The translations under genes and the position numbers were made by a program. Below the pieces are notes generated by a model, which had not been told where the DNA came from, ran no database searches, and saw only the letters and a program-made list of their open reading frames with translations. Shown here in pieces: positions 37,314 to 45,698 of a stretch of DNA of 64,000 bases (position 1 is the stretch's first letter; every line of letters begins with the position of its first letter). The DNA is from Aquibacillus kalidii (GTDB lineage: Bacteria > Bacillota > Bacilli > Bacillales > Amphibacillaceae): positions 62,001-126,000 of the forward strand of contig NZ_JACLZI010000062.1 in NCBI RefSeq assembly GCF_014280935.1, given 5' to 3'.

Positions 37314-38255
37314 TTAATAATTAACCCATTTCTTTTGCGCAATCCATTGAATGATAGTAATGGCAAATACTACAAGGAACAATATGACCGCAATAGCGGA
37401 AGCATAACCGATTTCTAGGTTAATAAATGCTGTATCATATAAATACCAAACTAGCATACTGGTTGAATTTAATGGCCCACCACTAGTTAAGACTGCAATT
37501 AAATCAAACACTTTGAATGTTGCAATAATACCTGTAATTAATAAGAAAAAGGATGTCGGTGAAACTAAAGGTACTGTAATTTTTCGAAATTTGTACCATG
37601 TGTTTGCTCCATCAATCTCAGCTGCTTCATACAATTCTTTCGGGATCGACTGTAACCCTGCAATATATACAATTAAGTTAAAACCTACAGATATCCATAG
37701 ATGAATCATCATAACAGATATTAACGCAAATTTTGGATCAGCTATCCACAGTGGTGGATTTTCTATTCCAATAGACATTAAAAATTGATTTATTGGCCCT
37801 GCTGTTGGATGAAATAATACTTGCCACACTACCGCGATAGCAACGACACTGGAGATATATGGCATAAAAAATGCTACTTTAAAGTAACTTTTTAGGTAAA
37901 CATGCTTATCGATAATTATCGCTAATACAAGTGATACGATCATCGTTAAAGGAACAGTCAACACAAAAATTGCATTATTTAACAGTGACTTCAAGAAAAC
38001 ACTATCACTAAATAGAGCTTCAAAGTTAGCAAAACCAACCCACTTTAATTGATCCCATCCCGCAATAAATTTCCAATCAGCAAATGCTAGTATGAATGTA
38101 GCGACAATTGGTAGCAATGTAATAATTGATACACCGATAAACATGGGACTGACAAATAAAAAGCCTGCTAAATTTTCACTTCTTTGAATTTTTGATCGTT
38201 TCAACTTAATTTTTGTTTTTCCTAGTGGAAGTTGTCTCTCTTCTTTTGCTTCCAA
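37314..38255 (-). CDS. sugar ABC transporter permease (MalF/LacF type)
   Basis: The roughly 313-residue product has a charged N-terminal tail (EERQLPLGKTKIKLKRSKIQ), six membrane helices and the EAA loop EAAEIDGANTWYKFRKITVP. With the next gene it forms the membrane channel of a CUT1 importer. TTG 38255 is preferred because GAGGTGA lies just before it; an ATG at 38276 overlaps that site. A perfect cre site lies about 150 bases upstream. Confidence 0.92.
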   Translation of the reverse strand: MEAKEERQLPLGKTKIKLKRSKIQRSENLAGFLFVSPMFIGVSIITLLPIVATFILAFADWKFIAGWDQLKWVGFANFEALFSDSVFLKSLLNNAIFVLTVPLTMIVSLVLAIIIDKHVYLKSYFKVAFFMPYISSVVAIAVVWQVLFHPTAGPINQFLMSIGIENPPLWIADPKFALISVMMIHLWISVGFNLIVYIAGLQSIPKELYEAAEIDGANTWYKFRKITVPLVSPTSFFLLITGIIATFKVFDLIAVLTSGGPLNSTSMLVWYLYDTAFINLEIGYASAIAVILFLVVFAITIIQWIAQKKWVNY

Positions 38256-38406
38256 ATAAATCACCTCTTCTTTCAAATTAGGCTCTTTTCGTAACTATAG
38301 TAGCCTTCGTCACAAATTCTATAGACTCTGTAGTAATACTCTTATTTGGGTAAGTACTACTATAACTCGCTTTGGCAGAACTATTAAATTATCGAACAGT
38401 AATTTT

Positions 38407-38420
38407 TGATAACGTTTTCA
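38407..38420. promoter_or_regulatory. cre (CcpA-binding) site, perfect match
   Basis: TGATAACGTTTTCA fits TGWNANCGNTNWCA completely. It overlaps the stop codon of the DUF624 gene and lies upstream of the permease genes, so it probably controls the importer. Confidence 0.75.
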
Positions 38421-39053
38421 TTTATTGGGAGATTCAATGTTTTTTTCGATATGATGAAATAAATGGTGTGAGAAAAACATAATGACAAAACTTAACCCAC
38501 TACCTAAATATAAAAAAGATATTGCAGGAATCACTGCACAAATAAACAATACCGATACAACAGATACAAACATTGTGATCGTACGAAGTGGATAGGTTAT
38601 CCCAATAATTAATGCTGATTTAAAATGCTTGTATACACTATTTTTATATTGTGTAAGAACAGGAAAAATATATAGAATTACTAAAGAATATAGTATTGTT
38701 ACAGTTGCTAGACTTCCTAGTAAAACATATTTGATAACTCCACCGAATGATCCAATTAACTGAAAATCAATAAAGATAAAAATACCAACTACAGTTAAAA
38801 GAGCCCCTACTACATTAGATTCTTTGAAATCTCTTTTATAATACTGCAGAAAAATTTTAAAAATGTTATGTCCATCATCTCCATTGATCCACTTTCTAGT
38901 TACTGCGAACATAGCAGCCGTTGCAGGAAAAATACCTAATACTACTCCTCCAGCAATAGTAAATAAAATCCAAAGCAAATTAATGTAGGCTAGTCGATAA
39001 ATCCATTCACATAAACGATAAATCCCTCCTGATAATCCTGCATTTGTCTCCAT
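38418..39053 (-). CDS. yesL: YesL-like DUF624 membrane protein
   Basis: The 211-residue product begins METNAGLSGGIYRLCEWIYR and contains LLWILFTIAGGVVLGIFPAT, AAMFAVTRKW, the hallmark of DUF624/YesL proteins. It has five or six membrane helices. YesL-type proteins accompany rhamnogalacturonan and other polysaccharide loci in bacilli, and their exact role is not known. AAGGAGGG precedes ATG 39053; the open frame extends 66 codons upstream without a ribosome site. It has its own transcription unit, after the GH59 terminator. Confidence 0.88.
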   Translation of the reverse strand: METNAGLSGGIYRLCEWIYRLAYINLLWILFTIAGGVVLGIFPATAAMFAVTRKWINGDDGHNIFKIFLQYYKRDFKESNVVGALLTVVGIFIFIDFQLIGSFGGVIKYVLLGSLATVTILYSLVILYIFPVLTQYKNSVYKHFKSALIIGITYPLRTITMFVSVVSVLFICAVIPAISFLYLGSGLSFVIMFFSHHLFHHIEKNIESPNK

Positions 39054-39298
39054 GTACTCCCTCCTTTTCTTAGGTGCTGTACGTTTGTTTAGACAACTAA
39101 GTTCCTTATATTTCTTACAACCCGCCTTATTTTTTCCTATGTTTATTAAAGATTTCCTATTTCTAATTTTAGTCACTAAATAGTTTCTTAAATAGATAAT
39201 TTTTTTACCTCTTATCATTATTTTTTTACTAATTTGTAAGAACAAGTACAAAATCCTGTTAGGTTCGTGGAAAAATATTAGTGAACTTTATTCATAGG

Positions 39299-39335
39299 AA
39301 AAGGACTATCCTGAAAATTTTAGGATAGTCCTTTT
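39299..39335 (-). terminator. rho-independent terminator of the GH59 gene
   Basis: AAAGGACTATCCT and AGGATAGTCCTTTT pair around a nine-base loop. It lies 17 bases after the GH59 stop codon, so GH59 is a separate transcription unit. The rest of 39054-39351 shows no gene. Confidence 0.85.
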
Positions 39336-39351
39336 ATGAACTAGAACGGTA

Positions 39352-42300
39352 TTAAGCCTTCCTTCGCTTATGAACGAAAACCATAATTCCTGCTCCAACT
39401 AGTAGTATTGAACCTAGTAATAAGTAATTATAGATGGAAGTTGCTGTAGTAGGTAACTCTTTATTTCCATCATGATCACTCTCGCTGTTTTTATCGTCCC
39501 CAGTTTGCTGATCACTACCGTCACTCTGATCTTGGCCATCGCTCGGGGCTTCTCCATCTGTTGGTTTCTCTCCGTCTGTCGGTTCCTCTCCGTCTGTCGG
39601 TTCTTCTCCGTCTGTCGGTTCCTCTCCATCTGTCGGATTCTCTCCGTCTGTTGGTTCTTCTCCGTCTGTTGGTTCTTCTCCGTCTATCGGATTCTCTCCA
39701 TCTGTCGGTTCCTCTCCGTCTGTTGGTTCCTCTCCGTCTGTTGGTTCTTCCCCGTCTGTTGGTTCTTCCCCGTCTGTCGGTTCTTCCCCATCTGTCGGTT
39801 CCTCTCCGTCTGTTGGGACATCATTTACCCCGGTAATAATGTCCATACCATCTAAAGTAAAGCTGCCACCTCTAACAACTACTTTAGCTGTATGTTCAGT
39901 ATTTTCAAGACCTTTAATAGAATATGAGGTTTCACGATCACCTTTAGCATAAACTCGATAGTTATCCTCCACTAATTGATCATCAATATAAACATCAAGT
40001 AATGAATCAGACGTTGCACCAAACAAATGAAAGCCCGTGCCTTTAAAGTCAAAGATCATACTATTGTTACTTTCTTTCGGAGCGCCATAAATATTAACTC
40101 CTCGATAGTCCATGTAAGTCTCCTGGGCCTGATTATCACCTAAGGATACTTTTAACGTATGTTGTGTATCTTCAAGGTCCCTTACAGAATACCTGACAGT
40201 GCCATTTTCTGAACCAATGTTGCCTACAACTTCACCATCCAGTTCAAACTGATACTTTGTCTTATTTGAATCACCAACAAGAAAATCAATTCCTGTTCCA
40301 GTGAAGTTTACAAAGATATATGGATTGTCTGAGAATGCTGCCCAGGCATTCTTACTATTACTTCCCCATGAATGTCCATTTTCCCTGTAAGCGTACACTG
40401 TATTCTCATCGGTTCCTACTTCAGCATCGTCTGCTATTGGGACAATAGCAGTAGGTCCCAATTTATCAACTGAAGAAAGGTCTATCTCATCTTCCGTCTC
40501 GATTTCCGCTCTGACAAAGCTGGTCCAACCTTCTTTTGCTACTACTTTTAATGTGTGTTCTGCTTCTTCAAGGTTCTCTGCTGAGAAAACCTCTTTTACA
40601 ACACTACTGTTGTTTATATAGCTTGTTTCTCCAACAAGCTCATCATCTAAGTACACATCAGCTATTCCATTATTAGGATTCGCTTCCCCATACAATCTGA
40701 TTTCATTGCCTTTGAATTTAATCTCAAAAGATTCACCATCAGATCCCCAAGCATTTCCACTATTTGAACTCCATTCTCCAGAAAAGTAAACCTTGTTTAA
40801 TGTTCCTTGTTCTGTTGTTACATCGGTATGTTTCACTATTCTTCCGTTCCAAACTGGATAATCTGAATTCGTAACCATTTGCGTACGATTATAATGTCCA
40901 TACCCTGCTTGAATAAAGTCCCACTGTCCAACATAGCCAATTGGATTCATCGGATCATCATTGTTAAGGGCTTGTTCTTCTGTTTCAAATATTCTTCCTT
41001 GTGCATTATCAAATTTAACTGATTGATAGGGAAATCCAGCGATAGGAGAAATACGCAAGTTATCAATTAGTGTTTCGTAATACCCAGATCCTATTGCCAC
41101 TCGCCCAGCCATTACAGTTGAGTCCTCATCCGTATAGGAAGCAATTTTCTCTCCATCCACATACAATGTAAATACATTCTCTTTTGCTTCAAATTCCATG
41201 TTATGCCAAACAGTGTTATCAAAATCAGCAATTGTACCTTCTGAAACTACTTCACCTAGCTTTAGAATTTCATAGCTTCCATCCACATGAACACGTGCGT
41301 TATATGGTGCTGTTGAATCTGCATAACCAGATTTAACTTGACGCACACCAATTAAGGCGTAATTACTCCGGCCCTCTACCATTGGTGTGTGAGTATCTAG
41401 TAGGAAGTCATAGGAAACTTTATAATTTACCCATCGATAGTCACCTAGTATAGTGTTTGGATTAACATCGGAGGCAGTGCCATCCTTTCCACCCCAAACG
41501 GACCAGTCAGCACCAATAGTGTCTACCGTCATTTTCTGCTGCAGCATATTACTATGAGCCGTTGCATCTGGAATATTTAATTTCGTAGTTTCAAAGCTTT
41601 CGACATTGGTATGTTGTCTTGCTTCTTTCACTACCTCAAACGCCCCTATTTGATCAGTTGTGTAACGTGGTGTACCACCGCGGCGTTCAACATAATCTCT
41701 ACCTTCTTCATCCAGTCCATATTCATCGTACTCAAAGTCGTCTTCATAAGGTAATGGCATGATGGTATCCTTTGATAAATCAATCGGGCCTGATTCGTAC
41801 CCAAAGTCCTTTACCGCTTCTTTATTCAAAGTAGTAATCGTCACGATTGAATATGGTTTAACTTCCACTTCATATTCACCGTTCACCGGAGTAATCTCGT
41901 TAATATTTTTAAACCAGTTCGCATCATAGTCTTGACCTTCGTCAGCCCCACGCGTTTCCCATACATATACTTTTTCATTTTCTTTCCCATTTAGATTTTG
42001 TGTTTTGATCGTATATTTACGGGTATCATCTGTATTATTCGTAAATACCGTTGTATAGTCATCTGTTTCAGGGTCTTTTAATGTCATATAATTATGGGTA
42101 CTTGAGTCGACCTTTACTCCGCCATCTCCTTCCGTACCATCACTAAATGTTGCCCCTTTCACATACATCCAACGTTCATTTTCAGGTGTAGAGTGATCAT
42201 CATACCCAACAAAGTTCATAAAATGTCTAACACCTTGTAACCCTGCATCTGCTTCATAAAAACCAGACCACGGATCAAATGCACTGATTAAGTGTTTTGG

Positions 42301-43401
42301 GTTATATTGAGCGCCTTGATAAAATGCTGCTACAGAAGGTTGAAAATCGAAGGACACCGCGGTCAATTGGTTTTCTCCTGCACCTTCCCAATTGTAAACA
42401 GATATAATTCGAGAAATTACATCGACCACTCCTACCGTTCCACCAAGTCCATTATAATTAGGTTGCATATTTTCACGGTATCTGGCATTAATCATTGGAG
42501 CTACACCTTCCGATACCCAAACCTCTTTTGGTTGTTTACCATCAGCAATCAACTTATTTTGTAACTCTGTTAGCTCACTTGAACCATTGATATCATAATG
42601 TGCGCTAATTACATCAATCTCATCAATTAAATCCGGGTTATCAAGTAGTACGCGACTAATCGATTGTGTATCACGATACCCATCTGCCGCTACTAGTTTA
42701 ATATGCTCATAGTCAGATTCATAGTTTGGTTCTTGTTTAATAGTAGAAGTGAAGTATTTTATCCAATCAACCTCCACTCTACCATTACCATTGATAGCCC
42801 TTTCATTCTGAGAGATTCCAACATAATCAAGTTTAAAGCCATATTCATCATAAACAGCATCAATAGTTTGTTTATACCATTGATATCGGTTCTTAAAATC
42901 ACTGTTGGCTACACCATTCCAAGAAAAACGCGGTTCACCCCAACGTAGAATTTCTGTTGTAATGTCAGGATTAATTGATTTAGCATCTGCTGCAAATTGG
43001 AAACCTGCACCTCTAAGAACATTAGCTGGTTCATCGGCATAGCGCATCGTTGCCGGCTCTGTACCAGAAGATGAGTTCACATCTCCACCTAACTCCACTT
43101 TTACGTGCGTTAATCCTGCACCTTTTTCTGGATTAAATAAATGATTCATTATCTCCCAATATTGATCAGGATGCTCTTCTTTATAATCTAATAAGAGGCG
43201 GGAGGTATTATTAGCTGATACTGCCCCAAAACCTTTAAAGCGATTGTATTCATCTACGTCCGTACCATCAATTGTGATTGTTTTAGTAATATCTTCTGCT
43301 TTAGACTGATTAACTTTAATAAAAGCAAACGAACCAATCAAAGCAATTACTACCGTTAAATAACCAAATAACTTAAGTAAGCTTTTTCTTTTCATTATCA
43401 T
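39352..43401 (-). CDS. cell-wall-anchored GH59 (galactocerebrosidase-family) glycosidase
   Basis: The 1349-residue exported enzyme has a Sec signal (about 1-35), then the GH59 barrel. FKGFGAVSANNTSRLLLDY and VKVELGGDVNSSSGTEPATM closely match human galactocerebrosidase. Acid/base Glu200 lies in GISQNERAING and nucleophile Glu298 in EVWVSEGVAP. A beta-domain and lectin-like domain follow (to about 800). Several jelly-roll modules then end in D-x-x-x-V and HTLKV (about 870-1185). Sixteen PTDGEE-type hexapeptides (about 1195-1290) and a wall signal LPTTA (1316-1320) complete it. It should release terminal beta-galactose from a surface-bound glycan. LPTTA rather than LPxTG suggests a class D-type sortase. 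Confidence 0.9.
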   Translation of the reverse strand: MIMKRKSLLKLFGYLTVVIALIGSFAFIKVNQSKAEDITKTITIDGTDVDEYNRFKGFGAVSANNTSRLLLDYKEEHPDQYWEIMNHLFNPEKGAGLTHVKVELGGDVNSSSGTEPATMRYADEPANVLRGAGFQFAADAKSINPDITTEILRWGEPRFSWNGVANSDFKNRYQWYKQTIDAVYDEYGFKLDYVGISQNERAINGNGRVEVDWIKYFTSTIKQEPNYESDYEHIKLVAADGYRDTQSISRVLLDNPDLIDEIDVISAHYDINGSSELTELQNKLIADGKQPKEVWVSEGVAPMINARYRENMQPNYNGLGGTVGVVDVISRIISVYNWEGAGENQLTAVSFDFQPSVAAFYQGAQYNPKHLISAFDPWSGFYEADAGLQGVRHFMNFVGYDDHSTPENERWMYVKGATFSDGTEGDGGVKVDSSTHNYMTLKDPETDDYTTVFTNNTDDTRKYTIKTQNLNGKENEKVYVWETRGADEGQDYDANWFKNINEITPVNGEYEVEVKPYSIVTITTLNKEAVKDFGYESGPIDLSKDTIMPLPYEDDFEYDEYGLDEEGRDYVERRGGTPRYTTDQIGAFEVVKEARQHTNVESFETTKLNIPDATAHSNMLQQKMTVDTIGADWSVWGGKDGTASDVNPNTILGDYRWVNYKVSYDFLLDTHTPMVEGRSNYALIGVRQVKSGYADSTAPYNARVHVDGSYEILKLGEVVSEGTIADFDNTVWHNMEFEAKENVFTLYVDGEKIASYTDEDSTVMAGRVAIGSGYYETLIDNLRISPIAGFPYQSVKFDNAQGRIFETEEQALNNDDPMNPIGYVGQWDFIQAGYGHYNRTQMVTNSDYPVWNGRIVKHTDVTTEQGTLNKVYFSGEWSSNSGNAWGSDGESFEIKFKGNEIRLYGEANPNNGIADVYLDDELVGETSYINNSSVVKEVFSAENLEEAEHTLKVVAKEGWTSFVRAEIETEDEIDLSSVDKLGPTAIVPIADDAEVGTDENTVYAYRENGHSWGSNSKNAWAAFSDNPYIFVNFTGTGIDFLVGDSNKTKYQFELDGEVVGNIGSENGTVRYSVRDLEDTQHTLKVSLGDNQAQETYMDYRGVNIYGAPKESNNSMIFDFKGTGFHLFGATSDSLLDVYIDDQLVEDNYRVYAKGDRETSYSIKGLENTEHTAKVVVRGGSFTLDGMDIITGVNDVPTDGEEPTDGEEPTDGEEPTDGEEPTDGEEPTDGEEPTDGENPIDGEEPTDGEEPTDGENPTDGEEPTDGEEPTDGEEPTDGEKPTDGEAPSDGQDQSDGSDQQTGDDKNSESDHDGNKELPTTATSIYNYLLLGSILLVGAGIMVFVHKRRKA
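39529..39816 (-). repeat. 18-bp tandem repeat encoding PTDGEE
   Basis: Sixteen in-frame 18-base units encode PTDGEE with a few variants (PTDGEN, PIDGEE, PTDGEK, PTDGEA, PSDGQD). It forms a flexible acidic wall-spanning spacer of the GH59 enzyme. Copy number is prone to change by slippage. Confidence 0.9.
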
Positions 43402-43461
43402 TTAAATATCTTTCCTTTCCCTAATTTCGGCATAGAGATCACATAAATGCAAAAAAGTAAT

Positions 43462-43475
43462 AGAAAACGATTACG
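43462..43475. promoter_or_regulatory. cre-like site upstream of GH59
   Basis: AGAAAACGATTACG matches 12 of 14 cre positions, missing only the end bases. It lies 60 bases before the GH59 start codon. Confidence 0.35.
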
Positions 43476-43719
43476 TCACCTTTATCTAGAATTAATACAT
43501 TTTGTCCACACAACGTGCGTTTTATCGTACTGACTAGATGATAAGGTAAATCCATGAATTCTGTGTTTTTCTAAGGAGAAATGAAAGGTATTTCGTTTGG
43601 ATTTAAATCCCTCCTTTTTAGGAATAATGAATATGTTAGCTGAATCGGGACTTCCCTATCAGTTCTAACCCTTGAAGGTAAATTTGAACATTATACGAAA
43701 GGAATTCTAGAGGAGTTGT

Positions 43720-43733
43720 TGGTAGCGTTTTCA
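43720..43733. promoter_or_regulatory. second cre-like site upstream of GH59
   Basis: Read on the minus strand, TGAAAACGCTACCA fits the cre consensus except for one W position. It lies about 320 bases upstream of GH59. The 756-base gap 43402-44157 otherwise holds no gene, only a 12-codon fragment (MNGYILTVDGGA, 43858-43896, minus) that looks like a short-chain dehydrogenase tail. Confidence 0.4.
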
Positions 43734-44163
43734 TTGTTTCATATAACACGCCTTATCTTATAACAATATATTTACTTTATTTATAACTTTTTTGACTTTT
43801 TATGTTTAGCTACATTTTTATGAGCCGTATTTAAATCTCCTACTCTACTAAGAAGAGCCTATGCACCACCATCGACTGTCAAAATGTATCCATTCATTTA
43901 ATTTGACGCTTGGCTTTACTAGGTAGGATTGTCAAGCTATATCCTAACGCGTCTCACATGTTACATTGGGACCGTTGGCTCTGGTCAATATTATATAAAC
44001 TGGTAAACTAACACATTTCAGAAATAACAGCAGATACGTTATTCATTGCCCCCTATATAAAAGGAATTTAATGTTAAAATATAAAAGAAATAGGAGTGGT
44101 TTTGTATTTTGAAATTAAATAGTCAGTGCTTTAATAGAAGAAATCAAGATAGGAGAAATGATT

Positions 44164-44946
44164 ATGGATACAACGCAACAAAACAGTAATGCTTGGGATA
44201 AGAAAGTTGAAGAAGGTTCTAGATACACCCAGTCTGTAAGTAGCGATATCATTGAAAAAAGTAAACATGGTGAATGGAAAATAACAGTCACCACTGAAAA
44301 AACAGTCCCAAGGAATTGGTTTCCTAAATCTATCGAAGGTTTAAAAGTACTTTGTTTAGCTTCTGGCGGAGGGCAACAAGGACCAGTTTTGGCTGCAGCT
44401 GGTGCAGATGTAACCGTTACTGATCTATCTAAAAAGCAATTGGAACAAGATGAGAGGGTCGCTGAACGTGATGGATTAACCTTAAAAACGATACAAGGTG
44501 ATATGTCAGACTTAAGCGACTTTGATGATGAGTATTTTGATATTGTTGTTAATCCTGTTTCTAATTTATTTGTAAAAGATGTTCGCCCTGTATGGAATGA
44601 AGTTTCCAGAGTTTTAAAAACTAACGGCATCTTAATTGCTGGATTTACTAATCCTTTATTATGGATTTTCGATGATAATCAAGAAAGAAAAGGGATTCTT
44701 GATGTAAAACATTCCGTCCCCTCCTCTACATTGGACTACTTACCTACGAGTGAAATTCAAGACTACCTTGATTCAAGTCAAACAATAGAATATGCCCATA
44801 CTCTAGAAGATCAAATACAAGGACAAATCGACGCTGGGTTTGTTATTTCAGGCTTTTATGAAGATGATTTTGGCGGAACAAGGATTTTAGACAATCACAT
44901 TAAAACGTTTATCGCCACAAAGGCTATAAAGCTTAAGATTGATTAA
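44164..44946 (+). CDS. class I SAM-dependent methyltransferase
   Basis: The roughly 260-residue product has the SAM-binding motif I VLCLASGGGQQGPVLAAAGA, the acidic strand end VTVTDLS, IQGDMSDLSDFDDEYFDIVV and a motif near WNEVSRVLKTNGILIAGFTN. It belongs to the Methyltransf_11/25 group; the substrate is not evident. Similar bacillar proteins with an N-terminal AWDKKVEEGSRYTQSVS segment are of unknown target. AGGAG fits ATG 44164. A REP-like palindrome lies about 60 bases downstream. Confidence 0.85.
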   Translation: MDTTQQNSNAWDKKVEEGSRYTQSVSSDIIEKSKHGEWKITVTTEKTVPRNWFPKSIEGLKVLCLASGGGQQGPVLAAAGADVTVTDLSKKQLEQDERVAERDGLTLKTIQGDMSDLSDFDDEYFDIVVNPVSNLFVKDVRPVWNEVSRVLKTNGILIAGFTNPLLWIFDDNQERKGILDVKHSVPSSTLDYLPTSEIQDYLDSSQTIEYAHTLEDQIQGQIDAGFVISGFYEDDFGGTRILDNHIKTFIATKAIKLKID

Positions 44947-45003
44947 TCCTCCATCGCTCATTAAACGAGGGTTTTCATTGGAAGCAGACAAAATAAAAAC
45001 TGA

Positions 45004-45036
45004 ACGGGACAAGGGACCTGCCCCTGTGTCCCGTTA
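45004..45036. repeat. REP-like palindrome, copy 2 (GGGACA family)
   Basis: GGGACAAGGGACCTGCCCC then TGTGTCCC. It has the same orientation and pairing as copy 1 with two changed bases. It lies downstream of the methyltransferase gene. Confidence 0.75.
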
Positions 45037-45093
45037 GTCTTGCTCCGATTAGCTTAGCAAGAAATGTATTTTATCTAAAACCAACATATTATT

Positions 45094-45288
45094 TTACTGC
45101 TTATCTTTAATAGTCTTAGAATTGAAATGCAAGAAAAAACTTAGCATAATTATCGTTAATAAGATAGCTTCATAATTAATATAATTGCCCCTGACAAGAG
45201 AGTATAAAAAAGAAGCTACGCCAAATAAAGTAAAAAATCCTGTGATTCTTAATAGCCACTTAAGACTTACTTTATTTATAAACATCAT
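45094..45288 (-). CDS. small two-span membrane protein
   Basis: The 64-residue product reads MMFINKVSLKWLLRITGFFT onwards, with two hydrophobic helices and a KTIKDKQ tail. TGGAGG precedes the ATG. It follows 16 bases after the truncated PemK/MazF frame. The family is not recognised. Confidence 0.5.
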   Translation of the reverse strand: MMFINKVSLKWLLRITGFFTLFGVASFLYSLVRGNYINYEAILLTIIMLSFFLHFNSKTIKDKQ

Positions 45289-45304
45289 ATTCTTACCTCC
45301 ACGT

Positions 45305-45388
45305 CTATTGGAAAACAGGGCGTTGTTTTCTATTTGTTAAATCACTGAATGGAACGGGTAATAGAACGATATCACCTTGTTTATACAT
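45305..45388 (-). pseudogene. PemK/MazF toxin, N-terminal remnant
   Basis: Twenty-seven codons encode MYKQGDIVLLPVPFSDLTNR, KQRPVFQ, then TAG. This is the invariant opening of PemK/MazF endoribonucleases (GDIVLxPxPFSD, KxRPV). About 90 residues are missing, so the toxin is inactive. Its ATG overlaps the end of the antitoxin frame, as in intact modules. Confidence 0.75.
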
Positions 45389-45577
45389 CATTCCAAACCT
45401 CATCATCAATGTCATTACCCCAAAAATCTAGGCCACTTTCGCTAGCCTTTGCTAAATCCTCAGATAACCTTTTTCCCTCTTTATTTTAGGGTACTCTGCA
45501 AAATCTAAAATTATATCCACTTCATGTTCAGATATCTCATCAATAATTTTAAGTAAACGCTCTTTTGCTGTATTCAT
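45381..45577 (-). pseudogene. antitoxin partner (DUF2281-like), frameshifted
   Basis: From ATG after AGAGGTG the product starts MNTAKERLLKIIDEISEHEV, DIILDFAEY, then the frame closes. In the shifted frame SEDLAKASESGLDFWGNDID, DEVWNDV follows up to TAA. The joined protein (about 65 residues) resembles the small DUF2281-type antitoxins encoded before PemK/MazF in bacilli. The frame breaks in a GGGAAAAAGG run. Confidence 0.6.
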
Positions 45578-45698
45578 GTTGCGTTCACCTCTTCCTTACA
45601 TAGAGTTTATTTTTATTATATCAAGAAATGTTTCCTTTAACTGTATTTTAGGATTAAAGTGATCTTCAAGAAACGCACCCGTTAGTTGAAGAGTAGAT

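Noticed and set aside
39529-39816. Regular short repeats resembling a CRISPR array
   Set aside because: The units are contiguous, coding and have no spacers; no cas gene is nearby.
39472-39855. Long open frames opposite the PTDGEE repeat array
   Set aside because: They arise from the 18-base periodicity of the array and have Cys/Phe/Leu-repeat composition without a ribosome site. The GH59 frame explains the DNA.
42292-42564. Plus-strand frame within GH59
   Set aside because: It is a shadow frame opposite the catalytic barrel, with no supporting signal.
44115-44630. Minus-strand frame overlapping the methyltransferase gene
   Set aside because: The plus strand has clear SAM-binding motifs and a ribosome site; the minus frame has neither.
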